NCBI GenBank assembly: GCA_964395915.1
Contig: CAYNDB010000136.1
Coordinates: forward strand, 1 to 5,909
Source of the DNA: CAYNDB01 sp964395915
GTDB taxonomy: Bacteria; Nitrospinota_A; UBA7883; JAJRTC01
Reading direction: 5' to 3'
DNA: 5,909 nucleotides
The translations under genes were made by a program, and so were the position numbers. Under the pieces are notes generated by a model. It was given only the letters and a program-made list of their open reading frames with translations, was not told the origin of the DNA and searched no databases. This document shows, one piece after another, positions 5,658 to 5,909 of this stretch (within the stretch, counting starts at the first letter, position 1; every line of letters starts with the position of its first letter).

Positions 5658-5909
5658 CTATTTCCCTTCTCGCGCTCCCAGCAATAATTGTATGAGGTCG
5701 GCTTTAGGGGCCGCGCCGATAATCTGGTCGACCACTTCTCCATCCTTAAACAAAATCAGGGTGGGAATTCCACGTATTCCGTAGCGGGCGGGTATCTGGT
5801 GTGATGTCTCCGTATTCAGCTTGACGAATTTTATCTGACCGTCAAATTCCTCCGACAGCTCATCGATAACCGGCGCGATAGCCTTGCAAGGCTGACACCA
5901 TTCCGCCCA
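5658..5909 (-). CDS. trxA: Thioredoxin, partial (N-terminus outside the window), CQPC active site
   Basis: The last 83 residues of a thioredoxin, the cytoplasmic dithiol reductase that thioredoxin reductase keeps reduced and that reduces protein disulfides. The fragment begins WAEWCQPCKAIAPVIDEL, which places the redox motif on the helix as in the family. The usual CGPC is CQPC here. Further family marks are FVKLNTE (strand 3), the cis-proline loop RGIPTL facing the active site, FKDGE and the closing helix PKADLIQLLLG. About 25 N-terminal residues (strand 1 and helix 1) are missing, cut by the window edge at 5909. TAG is at 5658-5660, 3 bp before the next gene's ATG. The family call is secure; whether it is the main thioredoxin or a specialised one is not, because of the altered motif. 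Confidence 0.9.
   Translation of the reverse strand, partial: WAEWCQPCKAIAPVIDELSEEFDGQIKFVKLNTETSHQIPARYGIRGIPTLILFKDGEVVDQIIGAAPKADLIQLLLGAREGK

Overview
The window looks like chromosomal DNA of a Gram-negative, mixed-GC (about 45-50% by eye) bacterium. A periplasmic metal-binding protein with a Sec signal peptide and a ClpX-family unfoldase support this. The small membrane protein following thioredoxin recalls deltaproteobacterial, Nitrospirota or Nitrospinota genomes, but that placement is a guess from protein character. I see no RNA gene, transposase, integrase or CRISPR array.

Layout, left to right. (1) 1-230 holds a small + strand reading frame (37-221) that needs one frame change after codon 9. 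(2) 231-1907 (-) encodes a divergent ClpX-type AAA+ unfoldase. It lacks the zinc-binding domain, has a UBA-like helical N-terminus and carries an extra C-terminal domain. (3) 1908-1980 is a compact divergent promoter region. (4) 1981-2853 (+) encodes a ZnuA-like zinc/manganese-binding protein with no permease or ATPase gene beside it. (5) 2857-4041 and 4128-5309 (both -) are tandem paralogous ATP-grasp ligases, called copy A and copy B here. Each has its own extended -10 promoter and Shine-Dalgarno sequence. (6) 5436-5654 and 5658-5909 (both -) are the end of a thioredoxin operon: thioredoxin (N-terminus outside the window, active site CQPC) followed 3 bp later by a 72-residue membrane protein.

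The most striking signal is in the ATP-grasp pair. A 454-bp block (3443-3896 and 4711-5164) is identical base for base, while the sequence on its left differs at about a quarter or more of positions and that on its right at about 7%. This is the mosaic expected from recent gene conversion. The ends that remain different include the C-terminal half, where one predicted metal ligand is Asp in copy A and Gln in copy B. The promoters also differ: copy B has a perfect 9-bp inverted repeat from its -10 box to its Shine-Dalgarno sequence, and this is lost in copy A. The pair therefore looks like two enzymes sharing a homogenised core but differing in chemistry and regulation. Their substrate cannot be told from sequence.

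The gene blocks show no obvious shared pathway. Thioredoxin and the small membrane protein form one operon, the ATP-grasp genes appear separately promoted, and the unfoldase and ZnuA-like genes diverge from one control region.
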